NCBI GenBank assembly: GCA_002346425.1
Contig: DDZS01000063.1
Location: 1 to 54,142 of the forward strand
Direction: 5' to 3'
DNA from: Alphaproteobacteria bacterium UBA3002
Lineage (GTDB): Bacteria > Pseudomonadota > Alphaproteobacteria > Rickettsiales > UBA3002
Length of the DNA stretch: 54,142 nucleotides
Shown one piece after another: positions 34,559-43,253 of this stretch (positions are counted from its first letter, which is position 1; each line of letters opens with the position of its first letter). The position numbers were made by a program, and so were the translations under genes. The notes under the pieces were generated by a model. It was not told the DNA's origin, made no database searches, and was given only the letters and a program-made list of their open reading frames with translations.

Positions 34559-35029
34559 ATGCCATTTACTCAACACGATGAACGTCGCGTTAGCATTCGC
34601 TTACTGCAATATTGGAACCGCTTGCGGGGGGATCGGCCCTACCCATCGGAAAACGATATCGATCCGGACGCATTAGTAGGATTATGGGATTATTGTTTTC
34701 TGGTGCAGCTTCGCGACATTCATATGGTGGCCGATTATAATTATACCTATTTTGGCAATGAATTAATTCATGGGTATGAGCATGGCGTGCTGGATTCCGC
34801 GAATGGTATGATGGCTTGCCCGGATGCCAATGCGCTGCATCAAAAATTTGTGAGCGTTATTGAAACACGTGCCCCGATGATGGAGCAGGACGAATATGAG
34901 AATGCGGCAGGGAATAAGGTGCAATTCCGCCAATCACTGATGCCCTTGGGCGATGAAACTGGCATCTATTCAATTATTGGTGCAGTGAATTGGCGAATTA
35001 TCAAAGCAAAAGCGTCTGATGCGGCATAA
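34559..35029 (+). CDS. PAS-domain protein (PAS_5 family)
   Basis: The 156-residue protein matches the small alphaproteobacterial PAS_5 family, with RLLQYWNRLRGDRPYPSEND, DALVGLWDYCFLVQL and a later GAVNWR strand. It consists of essentially one PAS domain without an output domain, so it may bind a partner regulator. Ligand and role are unknown. It lies 36 bases after the phosphate permease, and its stop lies only about six bases before the -35 element of the rplM promoter. Confidence 0.7.
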   Translation: MPFTQHDERRVSIRLLQYWNRLRGDRPYPSENDIDPDALVGLWDYCFLVQLRDIHMVADYNYTYFGNELIHGYEHGVLDSANGMMACPDANALHQKFVSVIETRAPMMEQDEYENAAGNKVQFRQSLMPLGDETGIYSIIGAVNWRIIKAKASDAA

Positions 35030-35035
35030 AACCCG

Positions 35036-35064
35036 TTGACACCCCCCATACCATTGACTATACA
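35036..35064 (+). promoter_or_regulatory. Strong sigma-70 promoter of rplM-rpsI
   Basis: A perfect -35 TTGACA at 35036-35041 is followed after exactly 17 bases by TATACA at 35059-35064. Transcription should start near 35071, leaving a leader of about 20 bases before rplM. It is the best promoter match in the window, in keeping with a ribosomal protein operon. Confidence 0.85.
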
Positions 35065-35089
35065 ACGCCTTCCAAAAAGGGATAAAGCA

Positions 35090-35548
35090 ATGAAAACAGT
35101 ATCGGCAAAACCGGCAGATGTGACCCGCGACTGGTGGGTAATCGACGCAGAAGATGTAGTGTTGGGGCGGATGGCCTCGCATGTCGCGAAACTGCTGCGC
35201 GGTAAACATAAACCGTCCTTTACTCCGCATATCGATTGCGGCGATCACGTAGTGATTATTAACGCAGATAAAGTGAAGCTGACGGGTAAAAAACGCGGCG
35301 ACAAAACTTATTTCTGGCACACTGGCTATCCGGGCGGGATTAAATCACGCACGGCAGAAGCGGTGCTGACGGGCCAACATCCGGAACGCGTCGTCATGAA
35401 AGCGATTGAGCGCATGGTGCCGAAAGGCCCGCTGGGCCGCCAACAATTGACTAAACTGCGCGTTTACGCCGGTGCTGAGCACCCGCATGATGCGCAACAG
35501 CCGCAAGTATTAGATTTCGCGGCCATGAATCCTAAAAACAAACGCTAA
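35090..35548 (+). CDS. rplM: 50S ribosomal protein L13
   Basis: The 152-residue protein is a standard L13, with KPADVTRDWWVIDAEDVVLG, RGKHKPSFTPHIDCGDHVV, and AIERMVPKGPLGRQQL. L13 is an early 50S assembly protein. The ATG at 35090 is fixed by the conserved N-terminus and lies just downstream of the promoter; the frame upstream runs through the promoter and is not coding. rpsI follows after 18 bases. Confidence 0.98.
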   Translation: MKTVSAKPADVTRDWWVIDAEDVVLGRMASHVAKLLRGKHKPSFTPHIDCGDHVVIINADKVKLTGKKRGDKTYFWHTGYPGGIKSRTAEAVLTGQHPERVVMKAIERMVPKGPLGRQQLTKLRVYAGAEHPHDAQQPQVLDFAAMNPKNKR

Positions 35549-35566
35549 AAATAACGGTAAGTTTCC

Positions 35567-36034
35567 ATGATCGATATCGCGACAGCAAAAGCAACCACCC
35601 AATCTAGCGAAGAAGAGGCCCCACGGGAGCCGAAGCTCGACAAATTTGGCCGTGCCTATGGCACCGGTCGCCGTAAAGATTCTGTGGCGCGCGTATGGAT
35701 CAAGCCGGGTAGCGGCAAAATCACGGTCAATGGCCGCGAAGTGGAAACCTATTTTGCGCGTCCCACCCTGCGCATGGTCATCAATCAGCCATTCGATGCG
35801 TTGGATCAGAAAAATAAATTCGACGTGATCTGCACCGTTAAAGGTGGCGGACTGTCTGGTCAGGCCGGTGCCGTACGTCACGGAATCAGCCGCGCGCTGG
35901 ATAATTATTCTCCGAGCGAATATCACAAAATTCTGCGTAAAGGCGGCTTCCTGACACGCGATAGCCGTGTGGTGGAACGTAAGAAATACGGTCGCGCGAA
36001 AGCACGCCGTAGCTTCCAGTTCTCGAAGCGTTAA
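35567..36034 (+). CDS. rpsI: 30S ribosomal protein S9
   Basis: S9 reaches the P-site tRNA with its C-terminal tail. The 155-residue protein has a 20-residue acidic N-terminal extension, then YGTGRRKDSVARVWIKPGSG, GGGLSGQAGAVRHGISRAL and the invariant ending of the family in FQFSKR. It is co-transcribed with rplM and followed 20 bases later by a terminator. Confidence 0.98.
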   Translation: MIDIATAKATTQSSEEEAPREPKLDKFGRAYGTGRRKDSVARVWIKPGSGKITVNGREVETYFARPTLRMVINQPFDALDQKNKFDVICTVKGGGLSGQAGAVRHGISRALDNYSPSEYHKILRKGGFLTRDSRVVERKKYGRAKARRSFQFSKR

Positions 36035-36053
36035 TCGCAAGACGATCCGATTC

Positions 36054-36084
36054 AAAAAAGGCTCGCCATGCGCGGGCCTTTTTT
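36054..36084 (+). terminator. Intrinsic terminator of rplM-rpsI
   Basis: AAAAAGGC and GCCTTTTT pair around an inner GC-rich part (CGC with GCG), and the 3' arm ends in six T. It lies 20 bases after the rpsI stop and separates the ribosomal operon from argC, whose start is 36 bases further. Confidence 0.8.
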
Positions 36085-36120
36085 ATTTCTCCCATAGGCA
36101 AAATAGGATAAAACCACATC

Positions 36121-37146
36121 ATGACCATCAACATCGCCGTGTTAGGTGCCAGCGGCTATACGGGCGCCGAATTGTTACGTTTGCTCGCGCAGCATCCCGA
36201 AGCCAACGTCACAGCGCTGAGCGCCGAGAGTCAAGCTGGCAAACGCTTGGCAGAGGTGTTTCCGCATTTATCCGTGCTGGATGCTCCACTGGTGAAAATC
36301 GACGCGATCGATTTTTCCACGATTGATCTGGTCTTCTGCTGTTTGCCGCATGGAACAACGCAACCGGTGCTTGCCGGTTTGCCGGACTCGGTTAAGATTA
36401 TCGATTTATCGGCTGATTTTCGCTTGTTTAACCCGCAAGCCTATGCGGATTGGTATGGCCATGCGCATCAAGCCGAAGCGTTGCAAACCCAAGCTGTGTA
36501 CGGGTTAAGTGAATGGCATCGTGAGGCGATTACCACCTCGCGATTGATCGCCAATCCCGGCTGCTATCCCACGTGTGTGTTAACGGCCATATTGCCGCTG
36601 ATTAAAGCCGGATTGGTCGATCCCCAACGCTTGATAATCGATGCCATGTCGGGCGTCAGCGGGGCAGGCCGCAAAGCCTCGATCGATACCAATTACTGCG
36701 AGATTAACGAAAGCTTTAAAGCTTACGGTGTCGGGGGACATCGGCATGTCGCAGAAATGGAGCAGGAAGTCGCCGCGGTGGCGGGGCTAGATGCGTGCCC
36801 GATCAGTTTCACCGCGCATCTGGTGCCGATGACGCGGGGGATGCAGGCAACCATTCACACGCATGTCGATGAGGATGCGAGCGTGTTGCTCGCCTGCTTG
36901 AAAGACCATTACGCGAAAGAGCCTTTTGTGACAGTGTGCGATCATATTCCCGCAACGTCCGAGGTCCGGGGCAGCAATCATTGCCGCATCACGGTAAAAA
37001 ATGACCGGCGCAGCGGCAAGGCCATTATCATTTCGGTGATCGATAACTTGTTGAAAGGGGCTTCCGGTCAGGCGGTTCAGAATATGAATATCCGTTATGG
37101 CTTCAAGGAAACGACCGCCTTGGAAGGGCTTGCTGTTCTGCCATGA
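36121..37146 (+). CDS. argC: N-acetyl-gamma-glutamyl-phosphate reductase
   Basis: ArgC reduces the product of ArgB, the third step of arginine synthesis. The 341-residue protein has the NADP-binding NIAVLGASGYTGAELLRLL, the catalytic Cys148 in LIANPGCYPT, SGVSGAGRKASIDTNYCEIN and the late GASGQAVQNMNIRYG. The length is that of the long ArgC class. The stop overlaps the next gene as ATGA. No argC promoter is clear in the 36 bases after the terminator. Confidence 0.96.
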   Translation: MTINIAVLGASGYTGAELLRLLAQHPEANVTALSAESQAGKRLAEVFPHLSVLDAPLVKIDAIDFSTIDLVFCCLPHGTTQPVLAGLPDSVKIIDLSADFRLFNPQAYADWYGHAHQAEALQTQAVYGLSEWHREAITTSRLIANPGCYPTCVLTAILPLIKAGLVDPQRLIIDAMSGVSGAGRKASIDTNYCEINESFKAYGVGGHRHVAEMEQEVAAVAGLDACPISFTAHLVPMTRGMQATIHTHVDEDASVLLACLKDHYAKEPFVTVCDHIPATSEVRGSNHCRITVKNDRRSGKAIIISVIDNLLKGASGQAVQNMNIRYGFKETTALEGLAVLP

Positions 37147-37679
37147 TCGATCCGGCGGCGATTATCCGGCCGTTTGAGGGCCACCACCCGGATATCCATC
37201 CCGAAGCATGGATTGGCCCGGGGGCCGTCGTCATTGGCAAGGTCAGCATCGGAAAAGACAGCAATATTTGGCCGAATTGTGTAATTCGCGGCGATGTGCA
37301 GACGATTACAATCGGCGAGGCAACCAATATTCAGGACGGCACGGTCATTCACGTCACGCGCGATACCGGACCTACGCGCATTGGTTCGGGGATCACGGTG
37401 GGCCATCAGGCCATTTTGCATGCTTGTACGTTGGAAGATGACTGCTTTGTTGGGATGCACGCGACGGTGATGGACGATGCCGTAGTCCATACTGGCGGTA
37501 TGTTGGCAGCGGGAGCATTGCTAACCCCCGGGAAACAGGTGGAAAAGCATCAATTATGGGCTGGGTCTCCTGCCAAATTCTTCCGAGATATGACGCAAGC
37601 GGAAATTGACTGGATTTCTGGCTCCGCGGCGCATTATGTGAAACTCGCTAAACGCCACGAAAATCCTAAAAATTCATAG
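37143..37679 (+). CDS. Gamma-class carbonic anhydrase-like protein (left-handed beta-helix)
   Basis: The 178-residue protein is built of hexapeptide repeats such as IGPGAVVIGKVSIGKDSNIW and ends in a helix, the gamma-carbonic-anhydrase/YrdA fold. Candidate zinc histidines are in TVIHVT, GHQAILHAC and VGMHA. Members may hydrate CO2 or act as thioesterase-like or orphan proteins, so the reaction is not certain. It overlaps argC by four bases and is probably translated from the same message. Confidence 0.88.
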   Translation: MIDPAAIIRPFEGHHPDIHPEAWIGPGAVVIGKVSIGKDSNIWPNCVIRGDVQTITIGEATNIQDGTVIHVTRDTGPTRIGSGITVGHQAILHACTLEDDCFVGMHATVMDDAVVHTGGMLAAGALLTPGKQVEKHQLWAGSPAKFFRDMTQAEIDWISGSAAHYVKLAKRHENPKNS

Positions 37680-37720
37680 AACTGTCATCTTTCTCTCCTT
37701 CGATTCCGCTATACTGGAAA

Positions 37721-39073
37721 ATGAAAGAAACTATGGCAGACACACAAGCACATGCACCGCGCCGATTTTTAGGCTTTAAGCTTCCCACCTGGGAAGATGC
37801 GGTCGACTTTGTGCCGAACGCGATTAACTTCCTGAAGAACCAAGCGATCTATACGGGTGGCCGCCTGCTCACCTATGCAGGTATCTTAGGCGCTGCGTGG
37901 TTTATGAATATTGGGGTTGGGGCCGCTTCTGGGTTTGCGCCGGTCATCATCGGGGGCGTGTTAATCGCCGCATCCGCAGGGTTAAGCGCGTTCAAGCATT
38001 ATCGCAACGAGCGTTTCTACGAACAGCGGATGATCAATGTCTTCCGCGATGAAGTCGGCACATTGCTGGGCAAAGACCCGGCAATCATTACGGTAAAAGA
38101 CCTCGAAGTCGTCGCGCAGGGTAATTATAACAAAGGTATCAAGCCGAACCCGGTCATCAAGCAAGCGCTTGAAAAAAATGGGCAGAAGCATTTATTACAT
38201 TTTGTCACAACGGCCTTTGCCGCGGTTACGGTGTTCTCGCTGATTTCGCTAACCGGCATTGGTATTCCCGAAATGGTCGATCAGGTTAAATCGACATTGC
38301 TAGGCAGTGAAGCAACCCTAGGCGCCGCCAGCAGTGCCTTTAGCGGTTTCTTGCAAGAATGGGCCGCTATTTCGACCATCGGTCTGGCGATTGGTACGGT
38401 GGTGAGCGCCGTCAACCAGGTGCTCGATTATGCAGGTGAGCGCGTCTTTGGTATTCAGCATAAATCCGCCTATGAGCTGATCAGCGAAATTAGTACGGAA
38501 GTGAATCGCGGGCGTAGCGTCTCTAAAGAAAAAGTGTTCGAAGTGTTTGTCGCGGCCGACCCGTCTCTGGCCTATGCCATCGAAGAGCGTTTCGGCGTAT
38601 CCTATCATGATATGACGATAGAGGAGCAACATCAGGCGATGCTGGATTATGGTGACCCCAGAGAAATCGCAACCGCCACGCAGGAAGTCAATGGACGCCA
38701 TATTCAACCCGAAGAATTGGCATTTGTCGCAGTAGGCCAGCATTCGGGTATCCCGCGTGTCGATAATCCGGGTGAACCTAACCGGCAGGAGCCCAAAGGC
38801 GTGCAACAGGTTTTCGATAAAGTGAAAGAAGAATTTGGGATTGGCGATAAAAGCGGCGGGATTGAGAAAGAGACGCAGGATTCGATTCGTAACGCCTATC
38901 GCAGCGATGTCGCTAACGACAATATCCCCGGTTTTGCAGAGCGTTTTGCCCCGCGCGAGCAGGACACTCGCAGCCATGTCGAGAAGTTAGGTAAAGCCAC
39001 CCCGCTAGCCACGCTATTAGAACGTGAGCTGGCAAAAGCGCAAGCGTCTAAAGGTGATGAACCGCAGCGCTAA
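37721..39073 (+). CDS. Unrecognised membrane protein with long charged tail
   Basis: I do not recognise this 450-residue protein. Hydrophobic segments lie at about 48-66, 71-90, 159-181 and 216-235, as two pairs of helices, with a polar loop at 95-158 between them. The last 210 residues are soluble and charged and rich in Gln, Glu and Arg, with proline-containing stretches. A GCTATACT -10-like box at 37708-37715 ends only five bases before the first ATG, so translation may start without a leader at 37721 or at the second ATG (37733). It is monocistronic, bounded downstream by a bidirectional terminator. Confidence 0.75.
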   Translation: MKETMADTQAHAPRRFLGFKLPTWEDAVDFVPNAINFLKNQAIYTGGRLLTYAGILGAAWFMNIGVGAASGFAPVIIGGVLIAASAGLSAFKHYRNERFYEQRMINVFRDEVGTLLGKDPAIITVKDLEVVAQGNYNKGIKPNPVIKQALEKNGQKHLLHFVTTAFAAVTVFSLISLTGIGIPEMVDQVKSTLLGSEATLGAASSAFSGFLQEWAAISTIGLAIGTVVSAVNQVLDYAGERVFGIQHKSAYELISEISTEVNRGRSVSKEKVFEVFVAADPSLAYAIEERFGVSYHDMTIEEQHQAMLDYGDPREIATATQEVNGRHIQPEELAFVAVGQHSGIPRVDNPGEPNRQEPKGVQQVFDKVKEEFGIGDKSGGIEKETQDSIRNAYRSDVANDNIPGFAERFAPREQDTRSHVEKLGKATPLATLLERELAKAQASKGDEPQR

Positions 39074-39103
39074 GCTTCATAAATAATCGTGATATCTAGG
39101 TAT

Positions 39104-39133
39104 AAAAAAAAGGGGATCCGAAGATCCCCTTTT
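39104..39133. terminator. Bidirectional terminator between the unknown membrane protein and the OmpA-like gene
   Basis: A perfect stem pairs AAAAGGGGATC (39108-39118) with GATCCCCTTTT (39123-39133) around the loop CGAA. A-rich bases before and T-rich bases after make it work on both strands, serving the two converging genes. Confidence 0.85.
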
Positions 39134-39158
39134 ACGTAATCGTTATGACTTCGCCAGA

Positions 39159-39707
39159 TTATTGCGCGAAGTTGATTTCGATTTCAACGCGACGGTCGCG
39201 CCACAGGCACGCACGCAGTTGGTTGCCTTCCATGCCTTCGCAATTAGAGACAGACATTTCTTCACCGAATGAACGTACATCGGTGTTACGCGTGCTGACT
39301 CCACGCGCCGCCAGGTAGTTTTCTACCGAACGTGCACGGCGTTGTGACAGGCCGTAGTTATAAGAAGACGTACCGATACGGTCCGCGTAACCAACGATGC
39401 TTACAGATTCAACAGTATCAGACATAGAGATCGCATCTACCAGTGAATCCAGCTTCGCTTTTGCAGCCGGTGTCAGTTCAGATTTATCAAAGTCGAAATA
39501 CACAGTGCGGGCTTCGTTGCCAATGGCTGCACATTTGTCAGCGCCGGCTTCCCACTTGGTGCGTACGCAGTTACCGAACGTGTTGACCAAAACTTCACCA
39601 TGCTTGTCGGTTACGACGTCGCGTGAATCAACCATGGCAGCTTGCGCAGAAGCCGCTGCTGCAGCAAACGCCATAGCAGCCAGCGAATGTTTAACAAAGG
39701 TTTTCAT
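39159..39707 (-). CDS. OmpA-family outer membrane/peptidoglycan-associated protein
   Basis: The 182-residue protein has a signal peptide (about 1-23, ending SAQA) and a C-terminal OmpA domain from about residue 65. The domain starts TVYFDFDKSELTPAAKAKLD and contains VGYADRIGTSSYNYGLSQRR with the peptidoglycan-binding residues. Two cysteine pairs, one before the domain and one near the end (SNCEGM to ACLW), may form disulphides. There is no beta-barrel, so it is probably a periplasmic or peptidoglycan-associated protein. The ATG at 39707 has GGAACGAG upstream. Confidence 0.9.
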   Translation of the reverse strand: MKTFVKHSLAAMAFAAAAASAQAAMVDSRDVVTDKHGEVLVNTFGNCVRTKWEAGADKCAAIGNEARTVYFDFDKSELTPAAKAKLDSLVDAISMSDTVESVSIVGYADRIGTSSYNYGLSQRRARSVENYLAARGVSTRNTDVRSFGEEMSVSNCEGMEGNQLRACLWRDRRVEIEINFAQ

Positions 39708-39731
39708 ATTCTCGTTCCTTTTCAACGTATT

Positions 39732-39777
39732 AATATATACCAGTTACTTGTGCCATGCCAGATGTCTCCAGCTGGCA
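39732..39777 (-). promoter_or_regulatory. Putative promoter with inverted repeat upstream of the OmpA-like gene
   Basis: On the minus strand CTGGCA (39777-39772) or its repeat nearer the gene, and TATATATT at 39739-39732, form an A+T-rich promoter-like region. ATGCCAG (39755-39761) and CTGGCAT (39772-39778) form a 7-base inverted repeat with a ten-base loop that overlaps the likely -35. The region falls in the 187-base gap between mltG and the OmpA-like gene, which otherwise shows nothing recognisable except a direct pair of ACCGGT at 39838-39855. Confidence 0.35.
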
Positions 39778-39894
39778 TATATATCGGGCATCATTGGTCA
39801 CAATGCGTGGGATTGCAACTAGGAAACTTTGTGCATACCGGTCCGTTCACCGGTCTGGGCCAGCTGTTGCAAAAATACATCGACTCTGGAAGCC

Positions 39895-40872
39895 TTAGGG
39901 ATTGCCTTCCAGCGTCTTGCGATATTTGGCAATATTGCGGTTATGTTCGGCCAGCGTGCGCGCGAAATAATGCCCGCCGCTGCCGGTGGCGACGAAATAC
40001 AGGTCACGGGTGGCCAGCGGATTGAATGCGGCTTCAATCGCTGCTTTGCCAGGATGGCAAATCGGCGTGGCAGGCAGGCCGGAGCGCGAATAGGTATTCC
40101 ACGCATGGTCACGTTTCCAGTCAGAGCGGTAGAGCGGGCGGGTCATCGGCCCGCTATCGATTTCAATGCCGTAGACCACGGTTGGGTCGGATTGTAGCGG
40201 CATCCCTTGTTTCAGGCGGTTGAGGAAGACGCCCGCAATGTGATCGCGCTCGCCATCAACGCCAGTTTCTTTTTCAATGACCGACGCCATGATCAGGGCC
40301 GCTTCCACACTGCTATAGGGTAGCGCGAGGTCGCGACCTTCCCAATACTGATCCAACAAGATTTGCTGGGCTTCGCGCATCCGGTTGACCACGCTTTGCC
40401 GGGTATCACCGCGATGGATTTGATAGGTCTCTGGTAGCAATGTCCCTTCGGGAATCTCTGGCAACTCGCCAGTTAAGCGCTCATCGGCGTTTAGAATTGC
40501 CGTGATTTCGCGACTTGTCAGGCCTTCCGGGATAGTGACCACATATTTCACCACCTCGCCGCGCGCCAATTTGCCGATGGCCTCGGCGGGGGACAACCCC
40601 CGAGTGAGTTCATATTCACCCGCTTGCAGCACATAATGCTCGCCGAACAGACGTTCACTGGCGAGCCAGGCTTTCATTAGAAACACGCTGGAAACGATCC
40701 CGGCATCTTCCATATCCTGTGCGATAGTTTCGGTTGAGGTGCCCGGCGGTATATTGAGCATGACCAGTTGCGATTCGTCACCCGTGGCAGAATGCGCCCA
40801 ATGCTGCAGATATAGGAAGCTGCCGAGAATCGTAATCAGGGCAATAGCCAGTAAAGCGAGGAGTAGGCGCAT
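39895..40872 (-). CDS. mltG: Endolytic murein transglycosylase MltG
   Basis: MltG cuts nascent glycan strands and is thought to end their synthesis. The 325-residue protein has an N-terminal membrane anchor (about 3-23), a LysM-like part with QAGEYELTRGLSPAEAI and the YceG domain. The domain has the catalytic glutamate at residue 200 in ALIMASVIEKETGVDGERDH and VFLNRLKQGMPLQSDPTVVY. It follows fabF by 53 bases, the usual acpP-fabF-mltG neighbourhood. Confidence 0.94.
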   Translation of the reverse strand: MRLLLALLAIALITILGSFLYLQHWAHSATGDESQLVMLNIPPGTSTETIAQDMEDAGIVSSVFLMKAWLASERLFGEHYVLQAGEYELTRGLSPAEAIGKLARGEVVKYVVTIPEGLTSREITAILNADERLTGELPEIPEGTLLPETYQIHRGDTRQSVVNRMREAQQILLDQYWEGRDLALPYSSVEAALIMASVIEKETGVDGERDHIAGVFLNRLKQGMPLQSDPTVVYGIEIDSGPMTRPLYRSDWKRDHAWNTYSRSGLPATPICHPGKAAIEAAFNPLATRDLYFVATGSGGHYFARTLAEHNRNIAKYRKTLEGNP

Positions 40873-40925
40873 GATTATTGTATCCCGAGGATGGCGAAAG
40901 GGGATACCGATCGACCCATAATGAG

Positions 40926-42182
40926 TTACGCTGCTTTAAAGACCAGCGATGCGTTGGTGCCGCCGAAACCGAAACTATTGGAGAGCACGGCTTTAACCTG
41001 CTTCTCTTTGGCTTTCAGTGGTACCAGATCCATATCCTTGCAACTCTCCGACGGATTTTCCAGATTCAGCGTCGGCGGCAAAATACCGTGATGCATGGCA
41101 AGAAGGGAGAAAATAGCTTCCACACTGCCCGCACCGCCCAATAAATGGCCGATCGAGGATTTGGTCGACGACATGCTGACCGTAGACGAAGCCGAACCCA
41201 GCAGGCGTTTCACCGCACCCAGTTCAATTTCATCGCCCTTCGGCGTCGATGTGCCATGGGCGTTAATGTAATCAATATCCGACGCATTCAGCCCGGCATG
41301 TTTTAATGCTGAACTCATTGAACGGAAACCCCCATCGCCATTCTCGGCCGGGGCCGTGATATGGTAGGCATCGCCCGATAAGCCATAGCCGGCAAATTCG
41401 CCATAAATGGTCGCACCGCGCGCTTTGGCATGTTCGTATTCTTCAAGCACCACAATTCCGGCACCTTCGCCCATCACAAAGCCGTCACGACCTTCGTCCC
41501 ACGGTCGGGAGGCTGCGGTAGGATTATCATTATAATCCGTCGATAAGGCACGGGCGGCGGCAAAACCGGCGATACCCAATTTGCAGATGGTCGCTTCGGC
41601 AGAGCCCGCGATCATCACATCGGCATCACCGAATTGAATCAATCGCGCCGCATCGCCAATGGCATGCGCGCCCGTTGAACACGCCGTGACGACGGCATGA
41701 TTCGGTCCCTTGAAACCGTGACGAATCGATACCTGACCGGAGGCCAGATTGATCAGACAGGCAGGAATGAAAAACGGGCTAAGGCGACGCGGGCCTTTTT
41801 CCTGCATCTCAAGCGCGGAACGCTCGATCAGAGGGAGGCCGCCGATACCAGAGCCAATCATGACCCCGGTGCGGTGTTGGTCTTCTTCCGATTCGGCTTT
41901 CCATCCCGCTTTGGCAATGGCTTCATCGGCTGCAGCAATCGCAAACTGGATAAACGTATCCATTTTGCGTTGTTCTTTCACATCCAGATAGTCGGAGGGA
42001 TTAAACGCATGCTCGCCATCGCGCGGGACAGACGCCGCTACCTTACACGGCAGGTCGGACGCATCGAAATGTTCGATATTTGAAATACCGGATTCACCGG
42101 CAATCAGTTTCTTCCACGACGCATCCGCACCATTAGCTAATGGCGTGACGGCACCGTAACCGGTGACAACAACACGTTTCAT
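40926..42182 (-). CDS. fabF: 3-oxoacyl-[acyl-carrier-protein] synthase II
   Basis: FabF elongates acyl-ACP with malonyl-ACP and, in many bacteria, adjusts membrane fatty acids with temperature. The 418-residue protein has the nucleophile Cys168 in VVTACSTGAHAIGDA, the two histidines in DYINAHGTSTPKGD and SSIGHLLGGAGSVE, and the terminal NSFGFGGTNASLVF. It starts 11 bases after acpP, whose product is its substrate carrier. Confidence 0.97.
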   Translation of the reverse strand: MKRVVVTGYGAVTPLANGADASWKKLIAGESGISNIEHFDASDLPCKVAASVPRDGEHAFNPSDYLDVKEQRKMDTFIQFAIAAADEAIAKAGWKAESEEDQHRTGVMIGSGIGGLPLIERSALEMQEKGPRRLSPFFIPACLINLASGQVSIRHGFKGPNHAVVTACSTGAHAIGDAARLIQFGDADVMIAGSAEATICKLGIAGFAAARALSTDYNDNPTAASRPWDEGRDGFVMGEGAGIVVLEEYEHAKARGATIYGEFAGYGLSGDAYHITAPAENGDGGFRSMSSALKHAGLNASDIDYINAHGTSTPKGDEIELGAVKRLLGSASSTVSMSSTKSSIGHLLGGAGSVEAIFSLLAMHHGILPPTLNLENPSESCKDMDLVPLKAKEKQVKAVLSNSFGFGGTNASLVFKAA

Positions 42183-42193
42183 ATCGGTGTCGA

Positions 42194-42427
42194 TTACTTA
42201 TTCTCTTCGATATACGAAATAGCATCACCCACGGTCTGGATTTTCTCCGCCGCTTCATCCGGGATTTGAATGCCGAATTCTTCTTCGAATGCCATCACCA
42301 ATTCTACGGTGTCCAGGCTATCAGCGCCCAGATCATCGATAAAATTAGCGGCAGGCACTACTTTATCTTCTTCAACGCCGAGGTTATCGGCAACGATTTT
42401 CTTTACGCGTTCTGCAACATCACTCAT
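42194..42427 (-). CDS. acpP: Acyl carrier protein
   Basis: The 77-residue acidic protein has the phosphopantetheine attachment Ser37 in DDLGADSLDTVELVMAFEEE. It carries growing acyl chains for fatty acid and lipid A synthesis. AGAGGA about eight bases upstream is a good ribosome binding site. An 87-base gap separates it from fabG, giving room for its own promoter, in line with the high ACP demand. Confidence 0.98.
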   Translation of the reverse strand: MSDVAERVKKIVADNLGVEEDKVVPAANFIDDLGADSLDTVELVMAFEEEFGIQIPDEAAEKIQTVGDAISYIEENK

Positions 42428-42481
42428 GTGTTTGTCCTCTTGTTATTTAATCCAACGTAATCGCGATTGGCTAGCATAGGC

Positions 42482-42509
42482 TAGATAGGTTGGCCAGCAA
42501 AAAACGCAA
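42482..42509 (-). promoter_or_regulatory. Putative acpP promoter
   Basis: On the minus strand TTGCGT (42509-42504) and TATCTA (42487-42482) are 16 bases apart in the gap between fabG and acpP. A short CTAGC/GCTAG stem-loop follows the -10. The match is fair and the location is sensible for separate high-level acpP transcription. Confidence 0.4.
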
Positions 42510-42514
42510 GCCTT

Positions 42515-43252
42515 CTACACCATCAAAAGCCCGCCATTGATATGAATCGTCTGACCGGTGATATAGCTTGCCTCCTCGCTGCAAAGAAAGACAGCGGAAG
42601 CGGCGATATCGGCGGGCAGGCCAAAACGTCCGGCAGGAATGTTATCGGTGATACGTTTTTGTTGGTCTTCATTCAGCGCATCTGTCATCGGTGTTTTGAT
42701 AAATCCCGGAGCGATACAGTTGACCGTAATACCACGACTGGCCACTTCTTGCGCAAGCGATTTGCTCATGCCGATCATTCCGGCTTTCGATGCGCAGTAA
42801 TTCATCTGACCCGGATTGCCCATTACGGCTACCACCGAGGCGATATTTAAAATGCGCCCCTGACGCTGTTTCATCATGCCACGCAATACAGCGCGGTTTA
42901 GACGGAAGGTGGCGGATAAGTTGATATCGATGACGTCCTGCCATTCCTCGTCTTTCATGCGCATAGCGAGATTATCTTTCGTCACCCCGGCATTGCAGAT
43001 CAGAATATCCAAGCCGCCAAGCGCTTCGGATGCTTTGCCCGGTAGCGCATCCACCGCCGCACTATCCGTTAAATCGCAGGGCACTATCTGCGTGCGATCG
43101 GACATTTCTGCGGCGACCGCTTGCAATTTTTCCGCACGTGTGCCGGAAATCGCGACATGAGCTCCGGCTGAGTCGAGCGCTTGGGCGATGGCGGAACCGA
43201 TGCCGCCTGAGGCGCCGGTGACCAGTGCTTTTTTATCTTTCAGTGCGAACAT
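42515..43252 (-). CDS. fabG: 3-oxoacyl-[acyl-carrier-protein] reductase
   Basis: FabG is the NADPH-dependent reductase of the fatty acid cycle. The 245-residue short-chain dehydrogenase begins MFALKDKKALVTGASGGIG with the nucleotide loop, has LICNAGVTKDNLAMRM, the catalytic Tyr and Lys in MNYCASKAGMIGMSK, and ends in SYITGQTIHINGGLLMV. The ATG at 43252 is one base from the fabD stop; a longer frame to 43300 would overlap fabD and is not conserved. Confidence 0.96.
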   Translation of the reverse strand: MFALKDKKALVTGASGGIGSAIAQALDSAGAHVAISGTRAEKLQAVAAEMSDRTQIVPCDLTDSAAVDALPGKASEALGGLDILICNAGVTKDNLAMRMKDEEWQDVIDINLSATFRLNRAVLRGMMKQRQGRILNIASVVAVMGNPGQMNYCASKAGMIGMSKSLAQEVASRGITVNCIAPGFIKTPMTDALNEDQQKRITDNIPAGRFGLPADIAASAVFLCSEEASYITGQTIHINGGLLMV

Positions 43253-43253
43253 A

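Noticed and set aside
39838..39855. Pair of ACCGGT as mltG terminator
   Set aside because: A six-base self-complementary repeat without a T tract on the minus strand; no sign of a functional terminator.
42428..42481. CTAGC/GCTAG stem before acpP as a terminator of fabG
   Set aside because: The stem is five bases and is not followed by a T tract in either direction.
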